A stretch of 64,000 nt of DNA from Labrenzia sp. OB1 (GCF_001624695.1 NZ_JSEP01000020.1:38529-102528), one strand, 5' to 3'; shown: positions 8,870 to 18,028, counted from the stretch's first letter. The notes: generated by a model not told the origin, from the letters alone. A program made the numbers and translations.

Positions 8870-9240
8870 GTGACGTGAGAGACCCAACCAGCCCGAGACA
8901 AATCCTGCGTTCAACATGCCCACTTCATTATCATTTTTATCCGACAGAAAAACCCGTCTTTTGAGTCGAAAGCCCTTTTTCCTTATTGGGACCGAAAATC
9001 GGGCAAATTCAAGACCGCGTGAGGATAACGGCCAGTCGCCGCGGAATATGACCTATATTCCTGCCTTTATGGAAAGCGTGCCGCCAATCCCGGCGCCCCA
9101 AACGTCTGTTGCCGCAGTTGAACGAAGCAACGTGTGCAAGGACCCCAAACCTCCCGTCGTGTCGCCGGTAGAAGTTGACAAATATGGTCAATCTAATAGG
9201 GGGTTGGTTTCAAACGCGACTATCTGGACAGGATACCTTC
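8870..9240. other. Intergenic region without a gene
   Basis: About 370 nt separate the divergent secreted-protein and nitroreductase genes. An open frame on the plus strand has no coding-like composition. A TTGACA sits at 9175-9180 but has no good -10 element at 16-18 nt spacing. I see no terminator, repeat or RNA gene. Confidence 0.5.
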
Positions 9241-9837
9241 ATGGCGAGCTTTCAAACCGGTTCTCCCGAGACCCTTGAGTTCCTGAGAAAACGGCGCTCC
9301 CATCCTTCGGTCACCATGACCGGGCCGGGACCTGACGACGGGCAGATCAAGGACATCCTGACCATCGCCGCGCGCGTGCCCGATCACGGCAAGCTGACGC
9401 CCTGGCGCTTCGTGCTGTACCGGCCGGAGCAGGGGGAGCGTATCGGTGTCTGGCTCGCAGAGCTGTGCAAGCGCAGGAACGGTCCGCTCGGTAAGGACCA
9501 GCTCGAAAAGGAACTCACCCGTTTCACCAGAGCGCCGCTTGTGGTCGGTGTCCTGAGCACGGCCGCCGAACACCCGAAGATACCTGTTTGGGAGCAGCAA
9601 CTCTCGGCGGGGGCTGTGTGCATGAACCTGGTGACGGCTGCAGCCGCGTCGGGTTTCGTGTCGCAATGGCTGAGCGAATGGTACTGCCTCGACGAGGAGG
9701 CCGCCCGGTATCTCGGCGCCCGCGATGGTGAGAGGTTCGCCGGGTTCGTTCAGATCGGCACGCCGACCCAGCCGCCTTTCGAGCGTCCACGCCCGGAACT
9801 TTCGGATTTGATCACCAACTGGACGGAGTCTCAGTAG
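9241..9837 (+). CDS. Nitroreductase-family flavoprotein (YdjA-like)
   Basis: The 198-residue protein has the small nitroreductase fold that binds FMN: FLRKRRSHPSV at the N-terminus, AARVPDHGKLTPWRFVL (the substrate/FMN loop of the YdjA group), and SAGAVCMNLVTAAAASGF in the dimer core. I chose the ATG at 9241, which has AGGAT upstream, over an in-frame start at 9175. It lies 3 nt before a flavin reductase-like gene and is surely co-transcribed with it. The physiological substrate cannot be told from sequence. Confidence 0.88.
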   Translation: MASFQTGSPETLEFLRKRRSHPSVTMTGPGPDDGQIKDILTIAARVPDHGKLTPWRFVLYRPEQGERIGVWLAELCKRRNGPLGKDQLEKELTRFTRAPLVVGVLSTAAEHPKIPVWEQQLSAGAVCMNLVTAAAASGFVSQWLSEWYCLDEEAARYLGARDGERFAGFVQIGTPTQPPFERPRPELSDLITNWTESQ

Positions 9838-9840
9838 CCT

Positions 9841-10443
9841 ATGTTTTACGAAACGGAAAAGAACGATCACGGCCTTCCTCACAATCCGTTCAAGGCGATT
9901 GTCGCTCCGCGCCCGATCGGCTGGATTTCCACGCTGGACAAGGAAGGGCGGTCCAATCTCGCGCCATATAGCTTTTTCAATTGTGTCAGCGACCGGCCAC
10001 CGATCGTGCTGTTTTCCTCCACTGGCTACAAGGACAGCGTCGCGAATGTGGATGCGACCGGTGAATTCGTCTGCAACATGGCGAGCTGGGACCTGAAGGA
10101 CGAGATGAACGTGTCCTCCGCCGCCGTGCCTCATGAAACATCGGAGTTCGACCTGTCCGGTCTTGAGATGGCGCCCTCCAGAATGGTCAATGCCCCGCGG
10201 GTGGCAAAAGCGGTGACTGCGCTTGAGTGCAAGCATCTGCAGACAATGCATCTTAAGGGCCTCGACGGTGCGGAAACCGGCAGCTACATGGTCATGGGGC
10301 AGGTGGTCGGCGTTCACATCGACGACAGTGTCATCGTCGACGGCCGGGTTGATGTCACCCGCTACAAGCCGCTGTCGCGCCTTGGATATATGGACTACGC
10401 CGTCATTTCCGAGGTCTTCCAGATGGGCCGGCCCAAATCATAG
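9841..10443 (+). CDS. Flavin reductase-like (FMN-binding split barrel) protein
   Basis: The 200-residue protein begins with the family pattern PHNPFKAIVAPRPIGWIST and continues with SNLAPYSFFN and DSVANVDATGEFVCN. These match flavin reductase-like/split-barrel FMN-binding proteins of the DIM6/NTAB type. The start ATG is 3 nt after the nitroreductase stop, which implies translational coupling. The pair probably forms a small redox or detoxification unit, ended by the terminator at 10507. Substrate is unknown. Confidence 0.88.
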   Translation: MFYETEKNDHGLPHNPFKAIVAPRPIGWISTLDKEGRSNLAPYSFFNCVSDRPPIVLFSSTGYKDSVANVDATGEFVCNMASWDLKDEMNVSSAAVPHETSEFDLSGLEMAPSRMVNAPRVAKAVTALECKHLQTMHLKGLDGAETGSYMVMGQVVGVHIDDSVIVDGRVDVTRYKPLSRLGYMDYAVISEVFQMGRPKS

Positions 10444-10506
10444 CAGTCGAGAACTGCCGGCGATTTCCGGTTTCGGAATTCCGCAGTACTGCGCAGATAG
10501 ATCTGG

Positions 10507-10536
10507 AAAAGACGCCGCAACTGACGGCGTCTTTTT
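10507..10536 (+). terminator. Intrinsic terminator
   Basis: The stem GACGCCG/CGGCGTC (10511-10517 with 10525-10531) is extended by AAAA pairing with the following TTTT, and the 3' arm runs into five T's. It lies 63 nt after the flavin reductase-like gene and ends the two-gene flavoprotein unit. Confidence 0.88.
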
Positions 10537-10731
10537 CATTTTGGGTTGCCGACTCACCGGAACCAGCGGTATTTCGGTTTCGCGGCAGATTCTTTTGGAT
10601 GTCTTTTTCCCAAGAAAAAGTCCGGATGGTCTCTAGATGTCCACAAATCCGGCGGTTTACATACGTAGAATTCCGCAGGCAGAATTAAATAAGAAACGCC
10701 TGTAGTTGCTGCTCCCATCATCTGTGTGTTG

Positions 10732-10747
10732 TTAAGGTATTGTTAAC
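10732..10747 (+). promoter_or_regulatory. Perfect CtrA box
   Basis: The sequence TTAAGGTATTGTTAAC matches the alphaproteobacterial CtrA consensus TTAA-N7-TTAAC exactly. It lies 69 nt before the start codon of the lytic transglycosylase gene, in an AT-richer stretch that has no other gene. CtrA is the cell-cycle and motility master regulator of the class; that it acts here is an inference from the site. Confidence 0.65.
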
Positions 10748-10815
10748 CTTTTGGGCGTGAAGTGAGCGTTAGGTTAACAAAGTCGTAATTTTAGTTCCGT
10801 CGAGGAGACAGGGTC

Positions 10816-12126
10816 ATGCTTATCGCTGACACCACCTCGATCGCGTCTCGGATCGAGCTAGCGTTTCAGTCTGCGAGTAGTTCAACAGGAACGTCATTCG
10901 ACTACCTGGTGAAAACCGCTGCACGGGAATCTTCGTTCAATCCTGCGGCCAAGGCGAAAACCTCAAGCGCGACCGGGCTGTTCCAGTTCATTGAATCGAC
11001 ATGGCTGGAAACGATGAAAGAGGCCGGTCCGAAGCACGGACTGGATAAATACTCCGATCAGATCACGCAGGGCAAAAACGGCAAGTTTTATGTCAATGAT
11101 CCACAGATGCGGCGCGAAATTCTCGATCTGCGCAAGGATCCCGAAATCTCGTCCATGATGGCGGGGGCGCTGACACAGAAAAACGCCAGTTACCTTGAGC
11201 GCAGAATTGGACGCGAGCCGACAGACGGCGAGCTCTATATGGCGCATTTTCTCGGAGCGCACGGCGCCAGCAAGTTGATTGAAACAACGGCCGCCAAGCC
11301 GGACATGCGGGCTGACAGTGTGTTTTCCGCTCAGGCAAGAGCGAACAAACCGATCTTCTACAATCGCAACGGCACCGCCCGATCGATGCAGGAGGTCTAT
11401 GAAGTCATTGTTTCAAAGCATGATGCGGTGACAATGATCGCGGAAGTCAGCGGCAAGAAGAACCTGCGGACTTCCGGGGCGCTCACGAGCGTGGCTGCCT
11501 TGCCGAACGCCAAACCGGACGGCGGCGTACCGGGTCTCGACCCGAGTTCCTTCGATCATCTGGCGGGCGATCCGGCTGCTGCTTTCGCCATGCGCTCCAA
11601 GCCGTCCACACCCGTGCAAATGGCCGCCGCGAACGAGGCAGCGCAAGCGCTTGCCGGCGGAAACTCACCGGAATTCGCGCGGGCGCGTCTTGACCTTCCC
11701 GACACCCGTTCCGGCCGGTCCGCGGGCCCGGCGGCGAGCGCGGTTTTCCTTCAGGAAGAACGGGTTGCGGCAACGCCCGTTGGCTCATCGCCTCAGGGTC
11801 CTGCTGGCGAGTCCATCAATGGGGGCGCTGCGGATGCGGCCATGACACGCGTGCTGTCGGCTTTTCAGGCGACTGAAACCGTCAATCCGTTCGAAGCACT
11901 CTTTCGCAATGACGATGCCTCCACCAACGCGGAGGTCAATAACCGGTTTGCGTCCGCATTCGCGGCTGTCGATGAAGTGGCACTCTTCAGCGGGATGACC
12001 GGTGCTTCCAACCAGGTGGCGGCCCAGGAACTTGCATTGGCCAACCAGGGAGGCCCGCTGGATCTCACGCGGTTCCTGCGCCTGAAGGCGGAAGAGGAAC
12101 AAAAGGATCTGCTGCCGCCTGCCTGA
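10816..12126 (+). CDS. Lytic transglycosylase (SLT-domain) protein
   Basis: The 436-residue protein has an SLT-type domain in its first 170 residues: FDYLVKTAARESSFNP with the catalytic Glu in the ARES block, then SSATGLFQFIESTW and YMAHFLGAHGASKLI. These enzymes cut the glycan of peptidoglycan. No signal peptide is seen, so export would need a dedicated route such as the flagellar apparatus; this is inference. The C-terminal 230 residues are low-complexity, Ala/Ser/Pro-rich and unrecognised. The start ATG has GAGGAG 9 nt upstream. A perfect CtrA box precedes the gene, which fits a flagellar or cell-cycle role. Confidence 0.87.
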   Translation: MLIADTTSIASRIELAFQSASSSTGTSFDYLVKTAARESSFNPAAKAKTSSATGLFQFIESTWLETMKEAGPKHGLDKYSDQITQGKNGKFYVNDPQMRREILDLRKDPEISSMMAGALTQKNASYLERRIGREPTDGELYMAHFLGAHGASKLIETTAAKPDMRADSVFSAQARANKPIFYNRNGTARSMQEVYEVIVSKHDAVTMIAEVSGKKNLRTSGALTSVAALPNAKPDGGVPGLDPSSFDHLAGDPAAAFAMRSKPSTPVQMAAANEAAQALAGGNSPEFARARLDLPDTRSGRSAGPAASAVFLQEERVAATPVGSSPQGPAGESINGGAADAAMTRVLSAFQATETVNPFEALFRNDDASTNAEVNNRFASAFAAVDEVALFSGMTGASNQVAAQELALANQGGPLDLTRFLRLKAEEEQKDLLPPA

Positions 12127-12160
12127 TCTCCGGGATCCGGCACCCTTGTGAAAATTATGG

Positions 12161-12175
12161 TGAACCGATCGTTAA
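12161..12175 (+). promoter_or_regulatory. Imperfect CtrA-like box
   Basis: TGAA-N7-TTAA (TGAACCGATCGTTAA) differs from the CtrA consensus at one position of the left half. It lies 51 nt upstream of the DUF2336 gene. On its own it would be weak; the perfect box 1.4 kb upstream makes it worth noting. Confidence 0.35.
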
Positions 12176-12226
12176 GCCTTTGATGTCAGGATAACATCCG
12201 ACACTTGGGAAGATTGTTTTACCGCC

Positions 12227-13381
12227 ATGACCGTACACGACATTCTACAGCTCAATAACAACGACGAGTGCTCCCTGGATATCCAGGCCGCGCAGGAATT
12301 CGCGGAGCGCTGTCTGGCAGCGGAGCCCGGTAGCCGGGACTGGAGCAGCATGGTTGCGGCTTTGACAATTCTTCTGGATGACCCGAGCCGGGGCGTGCGC
12401 AAGGCAATTGCGCAGGTTCTCGCCAGCAGTTCGTATGCACCGGCCCATGTGGTGCGGTGCCTCGCGGGCGATGTCGATGAAGTCGCGGCTCCCATTCTCA
12501 AGTCCTCTCCGATCCTGACAGACGCGGAGCTGGTGGATCTGTTTGCCGAAGGCAGCGATGCCGTGCAATGCGCCATAGCGGAGCGGACCGGGCTGCCGGC
12601 GCCCATCTGTGCTGCGATTTGCGAGGTCGGCAGTGAAGTTGCCTGCCGGATTCTGCTGCGCAATACCAGCGCGCGGGTGCTGCAATCCTCGCTGCTGCGT
12701 CTGGCGCAGCGGTTCGAACACCGGCCGGACATTTGCGATGAACTCTTGAAGACACGGGATCTGCCGCTGCCGACCCGCTATGAACTGCTCATGCGGCTTG
12801 CCGAGAACCTGGACGATCATCCGATCGTTCTGGAGCGGGTGCCCGAACATCAAAGAGAAACATTTCTGAGTGACGCCGAGGACAAGGTGGTGCTGCGTCT
12901 GGCGCTGGAAGCCAGCGTTGAGGATCTGTCCGATTTCGTCGAACATCTGCGCCTGGGAGGCAAACTGACCACTCGTCTGCTGCTGCGCGCGGTATGCTGT
13001 GGCCGCTTGCGGTTCTTCGCCGCTGCTCTTGCCAATCTGGGCCAGGTGCCGCTGCCGCGCCTGTGCAGTCTGCTGATAACGGTCCGGCGCTCGGCCCTGC
13101 AGGCAATGCTGCGCAAGGCCGGTCTGCCGCTCAGGGCGCATCAGGCATTCCTGCTGGCCATCGACATTGCCCGGCAAGCCGATGCCGACTTCACATACGA
13201 TCTAGCGCTCGACGAAGCCAGAATGCTGACGGAGACCCTGCTTGCTGAAATGCAGGACGGGGCGCTCGGAGCCGATGAGGACGTCACCGCATTTCTCCGG
13301 CGGTTTGCCATCGACGTCGCCCGGCTGGAAGCGCGCCTGCTGCTCAAGAACGGCGGACTGCTGGCGACAGCGGCGGCCTGA
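12227..13381 (+). CDS. DUF2336 domain protein
   Basis: The 384-residue, Leu/Ala-rich protein is all-helical in character, with repeated helix pairs such as DDPSRGVRKAIAQVLASS and PAPICAAICEVGSEVACRIL. This matches the alphaproteobacterial DUF2336 family, whose function is unknown, with HEAT-like repeats. No signal peptide or membrane segment is present. It follows the transglycosylase by 100 nt on the same strand and converges with the Hpt gene. A possible shared control with CtrA is suggested only by upstream sites. Confidence 0.82.
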   Translation: MTVHDILQLNNNDECSLDIQAAQEFAERCLAAEPGSRDWSSMVAALTILLDDPSRGVRKAIAQVLASSSYAPAHVVRCLAGDVDEVAAPILKSSPILTDAELVDLFAEGSDAVQCAIAERTGLPAPICAAICEVGSEVACRILLRNTSARVLQSSLLRLAQRFEHRPDICDELLKTRDLPLPTRYELLMRLAENLDDHPIVLERVPEHQRETFLSDAEDKVVLRLALEASVEDLSDFVEHLRLGGKLTTRLLLRAVCCGRLRFFAAALANLGQVPLPRLCSLLITVRRSALQAMLRKAGLPLRAHQAFLLAIDIARQADADFTYDLALDEARMLTETLLAEMQDGALGADEDVTAFLRRFAIDVARLEARLLLKNGGLLATAAA

Positions 13382-13431
13382 GCGGGTCCGGGAAGAAATT
13401 CAGTTTTTAAAGATTGCAGACAGGAAGCGGG

Positions 13432-13950
13432 TTACTCGGGGGCTTCGGGAAACTGATCCAGAAACTCGCCGGTAACGGTCTTCAGGGTTTCCAGCAACTG
13501 GACGCCTGTCGTGTTGCCGTCGTCCTTTGCGCCTTCCTTGACCATCGCCCGGATGGCTTTCACATAGCGTTCGGCCAGATCCAGCGGCAAGGCGGCGGGG
13601 GAGGGCACGGTCTCTATCAGATGGCAGAAGCTGGCAGCCGCTTCGCCGACCAGCGGAAAGCCGAGGGTCAGAGCCTGGCCCTTGATGTTGTGCGCCGCCT
13701 GAAACAGCGTCGCCAGCGTCTCTTCGGACATGCCTTCTGCTTGCACGGCTTCCCAGGCGCCCGTCAGGGCGAGGGTTTCGTTGTCCATCCAGGTGCCGAA
13801 ATGCTGGGAAAGACGGTACATCGCATCCTCGGCAGCCTTCACCGGATCGAATTTCCTCGCCTCACGCGGTGTCAGTTCACGCACCTTGCTGCGCAAATTG
13901 TTCGGCGGTGACAGGATTTCATAATTCTGATCCTTGGCAGTGTCGGCCAT
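13432..13950 (-). CDS. Hpt (histidine phosphotransfer) domain protein
   Basis: The 172-residue protein carries a histidine phosphotransfer helix, FQAAHNIKGQALTLGFPLVG, with the phosphorylatable His in AHNIKGQA. The rest is helical. Such proteins relay phosphate between hybrid kinases and response regulators. No kinase lies next to it, so its partners are unknown. The ATG at 13948-13950 (MADTAKDQN) is preferred over the GTG-type start at 14025 because the extra N-terminus looks like untranslated sequence. A GAGGAC lies upstream. Confidence 0.85.
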   Translation of the reverse strand: MADTAKDQNYEILSPPNNLRSKVRELTPREARKFDPVKAAEDAMYRLSQHFGTWMDNETLALTGAWEAVQAEGMSEETLATLFQAAHNIKGQALTLGFPLVGEAAASFCHLIETVPSPAALPLDLAERYVKAIRAMVKEGAKDDGNTTGVQLLETLKTVTGEFLDQFPEAPE

Positions 13951-14094
13951 GTCAGTTTTCGTCCTCGTCTGCGGTGATGCAAGGGAGTGAGCGTGAACGG
14001 CTCCCGTGAGCGCAAGTATGGTCAATCATACTTAACAGGGTCTTGCCTCTGTGCATTTTATCAATGTCTTTGGTCCCGAAAGGTCCGGGCGGTC

Positions 14095-14907
14095 TCAATA
14101 GCGGAACATTTCCGTCTGGATGCGCTCGTCCCAGCCGTGATCGGCATCGAACATGATCAACCCTTCAAGCCGGGTCGATTCCTCAATCGCCACATGGATG
14201 ACGTCCCGAAATTCCCTGTGGTCGGCAGAGGCGCTGACGGGCCGTTTCGCCGGATCGAGGATTTCGATGTCGACCCTGGCCAGATTCGGCAGCACAGCGC
14301 CGCGCCAGCGCCGCGGACGGAAGGCACTGATTGGCGTCAGGGCCAGGAGATTGGCCGTGACCGGCAGAATAGGGCCGTGAGCGGACAGGTTATAGGCGGT
14401 GCTTCCGGCCGGCGTGGCGACGATGCAGCCGTCACAGACCAGTTCCTCCAGTCTGACACGGCCGTCGACCGAAATTCTCAGCCTCGCTGCCTGCGATGTT
14501 TCCCGCAACAGGGAGACTTCATTGATGGCCACAGCTCTATGTGTGCCGCCGCCTTCTCCCATTGCCGTCATTTCAAGTGGGCGGATCGTGGTGATATCCG
14601 CTTTGGCAAGCCTCTCGGTCAGATCATCTTCCCGATATTCGTTCATAAGGAAGCCGACCGAACCGCGGTTCATGCCGTAGATCGGTTTGCCTTTGCTCAT
14701 ATGGGCATGGAGCGTCTGCAGCATCAGCCCGTCGCCTCCCAGGGCGACAATCGCATCCGCATCTTCGACAGAATGATTTCCATAGCGCTTGGACAGGTTT
14801 TCAAGTGCCGCGCTTGCTTCCTGCGTGTCACTCGCGACGAAGGCCAGCTTGTTCAGCGGGACCGTCCGGATCGGGTCTGGTTGAAACGGTGGAGCGGATA
14901 GGTTCAT
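14095..14907 (-). CDS. nadK: NAD kinase
   Basis: The 270-residue protein phosphorylates NAD to NADP. It contains the GGDG loop in DADAIVALGGDGLMLQTLH, the GMNRGSVGFLMN block, the NE pair in AVAINEVSLLR and DGCIVATPAGSTAYNLSAHGPI, all typical of NadK. Length and motif order are normal for alphaproteobacteria. I selected the ATG at 14905-14907 (MNLSAPPF); the frame stays open upstream to 15030, but that extension has no support. It is transcribed in the same direction as the Hpt gene with a gap of about 140 nt. Confidence 0.94.
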   Translation of the reverse strand: MNLSAPPFQPDPIRTVPLNKLAFVASDTQEASAALENLSKRYGNHSVEDADAIVALGGDGLMLQTLHAHMSKGKPIYGMNRGSVGFLMNEYREDDLTERLAKADITTIRPLEMTAMGEGGGTHRAVAINEVSLLRETSQAARLRISVDGRVRLEELVCDGCIVATPAGSTAYNLSAHGPILPVTANLLALTPISAFRPRRWRGAVLPNLARVDIEILDPAKRPVSASADHREFRDVIHVAIEESTRLEGLIMFDADHGWDERIQTEMFRY

Positions 14908-15055
14908 CGTCCAATGTATCTTTGTATCTGTCGATCTGGTGTCTGGCGAAATCATCGCCGTCCGGGAACTCGTGTTGCCGACCGATAGCACCATAGCGGG
15001 GCCATGTGCCAAGGGGCAGCGAAAAATCACACTTTCGCCGAAAGGCCGTTGCGGA

Positions 15056-15859
15056 TCAGTTGCCCGCGTCAGCAGGCCGGGCCCGTATGGTGCCCTGTGG
15101 TTCGCGAGTTTGTTCGCAGGAAGCGTTTTTCAGCAAGGTCTGCCAGTTGAAAAACGGTACGATGGCAGACCGGTCCTCGTCGAGCCTTGCAGACATCACG
15201 CCGGCCACGCGCGGGCCGTCAGGTGTTTCGACGAGCAGGGGGCCGCCGGAGGCGCCGCTTTCGGAGGAACAATCGGTGACCCAGCTCTCTTTCGCCTGGC
15301 CCAGTATCCTGCAGGCCGGTACGACGGTCGGCAGATAGCGGCGGCTTTTCCTGTATCCGACAGAGCGAAAGCGGGTGTCTTTTGTGAGCCGGGCAGCCTG
15401 TTGCGGGGACAGGGGCGGGATGGGGTCCAGGGAGCTGGCCTCCTTCAGGATGATGATGCCGACATCGTTGCGGATATCGGCCAGTTTGACGTCTTTCGAC
15501 GGTGTGAACCCTTCCGCGGTTCTGAAACAGGCAGCTTCCAGCCTGGCCGCATGGTCACTTCTCCTGACGCCGGCAATGAAAAGCAGGTCGTCAATGGGGA
15601 CGGGTTTCAGAGAGTGCCTGTCATAGAAACAGTGCGCGGCCGTCAGCACGATGTCGGGAGCTATCAGCGTTCCGGTACACATGGAGGTTGTGCGATAACC
15701 GGCGACATTCACCCGGCCTATGGATGGCCACGGGGCTTCGGTGCTGTCGATCACCTGAAGCTTGGCGGCAACGGCGGGCAAAGCGCACAAGATCGCGAAA
15801 CATGCCGCCAGCAGCGCAGTGGTCCGGCGCCGGATGGTAAGCTGTCGTAAGGGCTCCAT
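15056..15859 (-). CDS. Secreted trypsin-like serine protease
   Basis: The 267-residue protein has an N-terminal signal peptide (RRRTTALLAACFAILCALPAVAA) and an S1 peptidase domain with a complete triad: His in VLTAAHCF, Asp in NDVGIIIL, and Ser in ESGASGGPLL. Several cysteines could form disulfides in the periplasm or outside the cell. An upstream in-frame start at 15907 would add 16 residues; the internal ATG at 15857-15859 fits the signal peptide better. Target is unknown. It is divergent from nasT. Confidence 0.86.
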   Translation of the reverse strand: MEPLRQLTIRRRTTALLAACFAILCALPAVAAKLQVIDSTEAPWPSIGRVNVAGYRTTSMCTGTLIAPDIVLTAAHCFYDRHSLKPVPIDDLLFIAGVRRSDHAARLEAACFRTAEGFTPSKDVKLADIRNDVGIIILKEASSLDPIPPLSPQQAARLTKDTRFRSVGYRKSRRYLPTVVPACRILGQAKESWVTDCSSESGASGGPLLVETPDGPRVAGVMSARLDEDRSAIVPFFNWQTLLKNASCEQTREPQGTIRARPADAGN

Positions 15860-16106
15860 GCGTTGCTTGTAGCCCATTGCCGCAGGCGTTTCATCTGTCT
15901 TGCCCATGAGCCGGTCCTGCGGCGCCGGAAAGCGATTTCATCCCCGTGGAAAGGGCGGCAGGTCACAATGCCCTGTGAACGGTTATTGGGGGGAGGCAAG
16001 CAGGAAACCGGCATAAATTTCGGGTTGGAATACAATTTGGCGAAAAACTTCTGCTGCGCTGCAGCATGATAGTTGCATAAAAAGTAGCCCTGCGCATAAT
16101 GGCGGC

Positions 16107-16694
16107 ATGATCCGCGGACTTTCCATTCTGGTCATCGACGACAACAAGATCCGGGCGTCCATCATCGAGCAGGGATTGCGCGATGCCGGGCACGACAGGG
16201 TTATTCTCGTGCACCAGATGGACGGGCTGGTACGGCAAATCGCGGAAATCAATCCGGATGTGATCGTTATCGATCTGGAAAACCCCAATCGGGACCAGCT
16301 CGAGCACATGTTCCAGGTGTCCCGAGCGGTTCGGCGGCCGATCGCGATGTTCGTAGACAAGTCGGACAGCCACTCGATCGAGGCGGCCGTCGATGCCGGC
16401 GTTTCCGCCTATGTCGTCGACGGGCTGAAGCGTGAGCGGGTCAAACCGATCCTCGACATGGCCATCAGCCGGTTCCGGGCCTTTTCCAAACTGAACGAAG
16501 AGCTTGAGGAAGCCCGCAGCGAACTCGCCGACCGTAAAACCATCGATAGGGCCAAGGGCATCCTGATGAAATCAAAAGGTCTTTCGGAGCAGGAGGCCTA
16601 CGACCTTCTGCGCCGGTCGGCCATGAACCAGAGCCGCAAGATCATAGAAGTGGCCCGAAGCCTGGTTATCGCCAGCGGATTGCTGGAGGACTGA
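16107..16694 (+). CDS. nasT: Nitrate-responsive antiterminator NasT (ANTAR response regulator)
   Basis: The 195-residue protein has a receiver-like domain (ILVIDDNKIRASIIEQGLR, then VIVIDLENPNRD) and a C-terminal ANTAR domain (RKTIDRAKGILMKSKGLSEQ, AYDLLRRSAMNQSRKI) that binds paired hexaloop hairpins in RNA. NasT prevents early termination in the leader of nitrate assimilation operons when released from NasS. The next gene is nasS, 59 nt downstream, and a matching hairpin-terminator leader lies before nrtA. This makes the assignment firm from context as well as sequence. Confidence 0.93.
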   Translation: MIRGLSILVIDDNKIRASIIEQGLRDAGHDRVILVHQMDGLVRQIAEINPDVIVIDLENPNRDQLEHMFQVSRAVRRPIAMFVDKSDSHSIEAAVDAGVSAYVVDGLKRERVKPILDMAISRFRAFSKLNEELEEARSELADRKTIDRAKGILMKSKGLSEQEAYDLLRRSAMNQSRKIIEVARSLVIASGLLED

Positions 16695-16753
16695 ACCATG
16701 CTCATCGAAAGAAACCGTCGGGACGGAACGGCCGATCGGGAGACCGGAGGATT

Positions 16754-17863
16754 ATGGAAAAGAGTTTAACACCCGTCATTGCCGGTTTTATTCCTCTGCT
16801 GGACAGCGCGGTTCTTGTGGCCGCGGCGGAAATGGGATTCGCGGAGCAGGAAGGTATCGCGCTGAAGCTCGTCCGGGAAACCTCCTGGGCGAATATCCGG
16901 GACCGGATCGCCGTCGGTCATTTCGATGTCGCCCATATGCTGGCGCCGATGCCAATCGCCGCGAGCCTGAACCTGACCAGTCTGGCCGTGCCGATGCTGG
17001 CGCCCATGCTGCTCGGTCTGGGGGGGAATGCCATAACGGTGTCGACCAGCCTTTGGGAAGACATGGCGGCCGCGGGCGCCGATACCGGGGGCGATCCTGG
17101 CTCGACCGGCAAGGCGCTGGCGGCAGTCATCGCGAGCCGGCGCGCAAAATCGGCACCGCTGCTGCATTTCGGCGTGGTCCATCCTTTTTCCGGGCATGCC
17201 TACGAGTTGCGCTACTGGATCGCTGCCGCTGGTCTGGATCCCGACACCGATGTGGAAATCACCGTACTTGCGCCGCAGATCATGGCGGATGCGCTCGCGA
17301 CCGGCCAGCTTGACGGCTATTGTGTCGGAGAGCCGTGGAACACGGCGGCGGTGGCCGCCGGGACAGGGCGGATCGTGACCTACAAGCAGGCCATCTGGCC
17401 CGACAGTCCGGAAAAGGTCCTCGGTGTCACCCGGAAATGGGCGGAGGCAAATCCCCTGACGTTGGCAGCCCTTCTGCGCGCCTTGTCCGGGGCTGCCGAC
17501 TGGTGCGCATCTACGGAAAACGTGGAAAAGCTCGCCGGACTGCTCTCGAGCGCAGACATGCTCGGTTGTCCGGCGGAGGTTTGCCTTCCGGCGCTTGAGG
17601 GCAGCATGCGCCTTGGCCGGAACACGATGAAGCAGGTACCTGACTTTCTGACATTTTCGGGGGGCGCGAAGATGGCGCCGATGCCGGCGCACGGCAAGTG
17701 GTTCCACGAGCAGATGGTGCGCTGGGGCCAGGCGGAGCGATCGGAAGAGGCCTCCGCGGCGGTGGCCGGAATTTTTTCTCCCGACATCTATCTGTCGGCC
17801 CTGGGGCTGGAAAACGTGCCCAGGGATACGCCAATTCGCATGTTCGACGGCCGGGAATTCTAG
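16754..17863 (+). CDS. nasS: Nitrate/nitrite sensor NasS (NrtA-like)
   Basis: The 369-residue protein resembles the nitrate-binding protein NrtA (GHFDVAHMLAPMPIAASL, LDGYCVGEPWNTAAV, FHEQMVRWGQ) but has no signal peptide and starts directly at the binding domain. That is the hallmark of NasS, the cytosolic sensor that holds NasT until nitrate or nitrite binds. It follows nasT in the same direction. An 8-bp inverted repeat and possible NtrC half-sites come after it, in front of the nrt operon. Confidence 0.92.
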   Translation: MEKSLTPVIAGFIPLLDSAVLVAAAEMGFAEQEGIALKLVRETSWANIRDRIAVGHFDVAHMLAPMPIAASLNLTSLAVPMLAPMLLGLGGNAITVSTSLWEDMAAAGADTGGDPGSTGKALAAVIASRRAKSAPLLHFGVVHPFSGHAYELRYWIAAAGLDPDTDVEITVLAPQIMADALATGQLDGYCVGEPWNTAAVAAGTGRIVTYKQAIWPDSPEKVLGVTRKWAEANPLTLAALLRALSGAADWCASTENVEKLAGLLSSADMLGCPAEVCLPALEGSMRLGRNTMKQVPDFLTFSGGAKMAPMPAHGKWFHEQMVRWGQAERSEEASAAVAGIFSPDIYLSALGLENVPRDTPIRMFDGREF

Positions 17864-17902
17864 CCGCGATTGAAGCGCGACACTTCCGGTCAGATGCGCT
17901 GC

Positions 17903-17962
17903 GGTGCACAAAAAAAGATCAACTGCCTGCTGGTGCAGCTGTTAATTCATGCAGGCAGTGCA
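17903..17962. promoter_or_regulatory. Candidate NtrC enhancer region with inverted repeat
   Basis: Three copies of the NtrC-type half-site RGTGCA occur at 17903-17908, 17932-17937 and 17957-17962, about 95-155 nt before the predicted start of transcription, a normal distance for an enhancer. None forms a full TGCAC-N7-GTGCA palindrome. A perfect 8-bp inverted repeat CTGCCTGC/GCAGGCAG (17923-17930 with 17951-17958) overlaps them. Binding by NtrC is inference. Confidence 0.4.
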
Positions 17963-18028
17963 AGCCGGCTGGCAGGGGCCTAATGCGTAACTCATTGTAA
18001 ATCATCAGAAAGATCAAAAATCATTTAA

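Noticed and set aside
14035..14052. Possible CtrA site upstream of the Hpt gene (minus strand)
   Set aside because: The left half is GCAA rather than TTAA, two mismatches, too weak to call.
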